From positions 1-5,586 of the forward strand of contig JABDQX010000188.1 in the NCBI GenBank assembly GCA_013042035.1: a stretch of DNA of 5,586 nucleotides, written 5' to 3'. Positions 5,380-5,586 of this stretch are shown here, piece by piece; positions within the stretch are counted from its first letter, which is position 1, and each line of letters starts with the position of its first letter. The position numbers and the translations under genes are program-made. The stretch comes from Gammaproteobacteria bacterium. Lineage in GTDB: Bacteria; Pseudomonadota; Gammaproteobacteria; HK1. Below the pieces are notes generated by a model. The model saw nothing but the letters and a program-made list of their open reading frames with translations, did no database searches and was not told where the DNA came from.

Positions 5380-5586
5380 TTAAAAACACTCTTTTGCAAA
5401 AGCGGAGTCACTTCCTTTTTTTACTGAAATCGGGATGTTGGTAGCGCCGGCATAAAATACAATCAGCTCGGTATGTTCTGATGAAATGCCTTTATGCCAG
5501 ACATTCATTATATCGATAACGCCGTCACCCTCTTTGAGCATCCATGAGCCGGATGAATCAATTACGGTAATACTGCCCTTTAGCAT
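5380..5586 (-). CDS. cupin-like protein, C-terminal part, cut by the window edge
   Basis: The frame is open to the right edge and its last 68 residues are visible; the Met at the edge is probably internal. The pattern GSITVID, a turn with SGSWMLKEGD, then VIDIMNVWHKG and a strand ELIVFYAG is typical of the second half of a cupin beta-barrel: a loop with a conserved GD before one strand, and a His that corresponds to the metal-binding histidine of the second cupin motif. The substrate, any metal and the number of domains cannot be told from this fragment. The tail SVKKGSDSAFAKECF extends beyond the barrel and ends in a TAA at 5382-5380. The gene precedes nuoG on the same strand by 222 bp and has no evident functional link to complex I. 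Local composition is more AT-rich than nuoG. Confidence 0.72.
   Translation of the reverse strand: MLKGSITVIDSSGSWMLKEGDGVIDIMNVWHKGISSEHTELIVFYAGATNIPISVKKGSDSAFAKECF

Overview
The window looks like chromosomal DNA of a proteobacterium. NuoG and NuoH are of the mitochondrial-like type found in alpha-, beta- and many gammaproteobacteria: NuoG keeps DAVGSNI where the extra N7 cluster cysteines would be, as in the 75-kDa subunit. A beta- or gammaproteobacterium is my best guess; the sequence does not settle genus or family. Every gene I can support lies on the minus strand, so transcription runs from high to low coordinates.

Layout from right to left (5' to 3' on the minus strand). (1) 5586-5380: the C-terminal half of a cupin-like protein, cut by the window edge. 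(2) 5379-5158: a 222-bp AT-rich non-coding gap with a perfect TATAAT ahead of nuoG. (3) 5157-2761: complete nuoG, the iron-sulfur electron-transfer subunit of respiratory complex I. (4) 2778-2730: a long hairpin that contains the nuoG stop codon and ends in a short T-run, directly before nuoH. (5) 2694-1609: complete nuoH, the quinone-site membrane subunit. (6) 1608-1378: a non-coding region holding a compact AT-rich repeat of about 130 bp with imperfect inverted ends, a 42-bp direct repeat and a perfect 7-bp dyad. (7) 1377-613: an unrecognised seven-helix membrane protein. (8) 447-70: a small lipoprotein. (9) 50-1: the first codons of another gene, cut by the left edge.

The main biological oddity is that the usual nuo order (F-G-H-I) is broken on both sides. 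NuoG is preceded by a cupin gene and a promoter-like gap instead of nuoF, and nuoH is followed by repeats and an orphan membrane gene instead of nuoI. The two subunits appear to be an isolated two-gene unit in a dispersed complex I gene set, or a second partial set, or a rearrangement. Base composition changes sharply: one 60-bp stretch in nuoG is 37/60 G+C, while one in the lipoprotein gene is 15/60, which fits conserved core genes set in more AT-rich accessory DNA.

I found no clear new defence or mobile system. The signals most worth checking are the split nuo cluster, the nuoG/nuoH junction hairpin and the repeat element after nuoH.
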